Source of the DNA: Thermoplasmata archaeon | Lineage (GTDB): Archaea; Thermoplasmatota; Thermoplasmata; Lutacidiplasmatales; UBA184 | Length of the DNA stretch: 5,694 nucleotides | NCBI GenBank assembly: GCA_030040755.1 | Contig: JASHTC010000103.1 | Location: forward strand, 1-5,694 | Reading direction: 5' to 3' | Shown here: piece after piece, positions 5,064-5,694 of the stretch | How positions within the stretch are numbered: the first letter of the stretch is position 1 | Layout: the number at the start of each line of letters is the position of its first letter | Notes under the pieces: generated by a model | The model's database searches: none | Told to the model about the DNA's origin: nothing | Seen by the model: the letters and a program-made list of their open reading frames with translations, nothing else | Made by a program: the position numbers and the translations under genes

Positions 5064-5694
5064 ATGTCGACCCGTTCCTCGCCGGCACCGGTGGTCGTCA
5101 CCGGCGGAGCGGGTTCGATCGGCTCGGCGGTCGTCGCCGCGCTCCTGGCGCGGGGGCATGAGGTCCGCGTCATCGACAATCTCTCGGGCGGACGACGCGA
5201 ACACCTCCCCCCGGTGCCGCGGGTCGTCTTCCTCGAAGCGGACCTGCGGGGGCCGACCGGCTACGACGAGCCGTTCCGTGGTGCGACCGAGGTCTGGCAC
5301 CTCGCGGCCAACCCCGACATCCGGCTCGGGACCGCCGAGCCACGCATCGACCTCGAGAACGGTACGTTGGCCACGTTCCACGTCCTGGAGGCGGCGCGCC
5401 GCCACGACGTCCGCTCGGTGGTCTACTCCTCGTCGAGCGTCGTCTACGGCGCTCCGAAGGTCTTCCCGACCCCGGAAGAGTACGGCCCCCTCCTCCCCGA
5501 GTCGATGTACGCGGCCGGCAAGCTCGCGGCCGAGGGGCTGGTCTCGGGGTACGCCCACTCCTACGGCTTGCGGACCCACATCTACCGGTTCGCAAACATC
5601 ATCGGTCCTGCGATGACCCACGGGATCCTGCCCGACTTCTTCGCAAAGCTCGCGCGCGACCCGACCCGTCTCGAAGTGCTCGGGGACGGGAACC
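5064..5694 (+). CDS. UDP-glucose 4-epimerase-like NAD-dependent epimerase, 5' part
   Basis: First 210 residues of an extended short-chain dehydrogenase; the gene runs off the right edge with no stop in the window. Relatives interconvert nucleotide sugars (for example UDP-glucose and UDP-galactose) using bound NAD, feeding glycan or glycolipid synthesis in the cytoplasm. Seen: Rossmann strand VVVTGGAGSIGS with the glycine motif G14, G17, G20 (Ser18 where Phe is usual); Asp38 at the end of the second strand (VIDNLSGG), favouring NAD; Asp61 in EADLRG; HLAANPDIRLG (79-89), typical of archaeal GalE-like proteins; YSSSSVVYG (121-129), supplying the catalytic Ser; and Y149-AAG-K153, the YxxxK pair. 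Then YRFANIIGP (174-182), the usual substrate-side motif. The ATG at 5064 is preceded by a strong TATA box and no Shine-Dalgarno. Dehydratases of the same fold are possible; the missing C-terminal half would decide. Confidence 0.9.
   Translation, partial: MSTRSSPAPVVVTGGAGSIGSAVVAALLARGHEVRVIDNLSGGRREHLPPVPRVVFLEADLRGPTGYDEPFRGATEVWHLAANPDIRLGTAEPRIDLENGTLATFHVLEAARRHDVRSVVYSSSSVVYGAPKVFPTPEEYGPLLPESMYAAGKLAAEGLVSGYAHSYGLRTHIYRFANIIGPAMTHGILPDFFAKLARDPTRLEVLGDGN

Noticed and set aside
4980..5621. A long upstream extension of the 74-aa protein
   Set aside because: The frame is open but crosses the TATA box and is antisense to the epimerase; its residues are Arg/Asp/Gly-rich with no domain pattern. 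The ATG at 4979 begins a regular alpha/beta pattern.
1..5694. tRNA genes, CRISPR repeats, insertion sequences or attachment sites
   Set aside because: No cloverleaf-like segment, no regularly spaced direct repeats, no transposase motifs and no terminal inverted repeats were seen on either strand.

Overview
The window is a very GC-rich (about 70% by eye), gene-dense piece of an archaeal chromosome. The clearest marker is a complete archaeal/eukaryotic-type sliding clamp (PCNA). It is supported by a stand-alone alanyl-tRNA editing protein (AlaX) and by AT-rich TATA-like boxes about 25-35 nt upstream of starts that mostly lack a Shine-Dalgarno sequence. A euryarchaeal lineage such as a GC-rich member of Thermoplasmatota would fit, but that placement is inference. 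No mobile element, tRNA, rRNA or CRISPR array was seen, and there is no gene-free stretch over about 110 nt.

Layout, left to right. (1) The 3' part of a cysteinyl-tRNA synthetase gene (+), cut by the left edge. It keeps the second half of the catalytic core and KMSKS but ends early, apparently without the usual C-terminal anticodon-binding domain. (2) A complete thiolase (-), convergent with cysS, the two stop codons overlapping inside one CTAG. (3) PCNA (-), 43 nt upstream of the thiolase; that gap holds an imperfect hairpin bracketing a TATA-like box. (4) AlaX (+), divergent from PCNA across 107 nt. (5) A tight three-gene cluster on the minus strand, in transcription order: an unrecognised 74-residue protein, a winged-helix DNA-binding protein with a Pro/Ser-rich tail, and a RimJ/RimL-type GNAT acetyltransferase whose 3' end overlaps the 3' end of alaX by 41 bp. 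(6) A divergent promoter region of 84 nt with a strong TATA box and an 8-bp inverted repeat. (7) The 5' part of a UDP-glucose 4-epimerase-like extended SDR gene (+), cut by the right edge.

Functionally this is mostly housekeeping: cysteine charging and alanine proofreading of tRNA, DNA replication processivity, acyl-CoA metabolism and nucleotide-sugar supply. No single pathway unites the genes. The least ordinary parts are the shortened CysRS with an altered zinc-site spacing, the hairpin around the thiolase promoter, and the small-protein/winged-helix/GNAT operon with a possible operator upstream. I saw no clear evidence of a wholly new multi-gene system; the three-gene operon is the best candidate for something undescribed.
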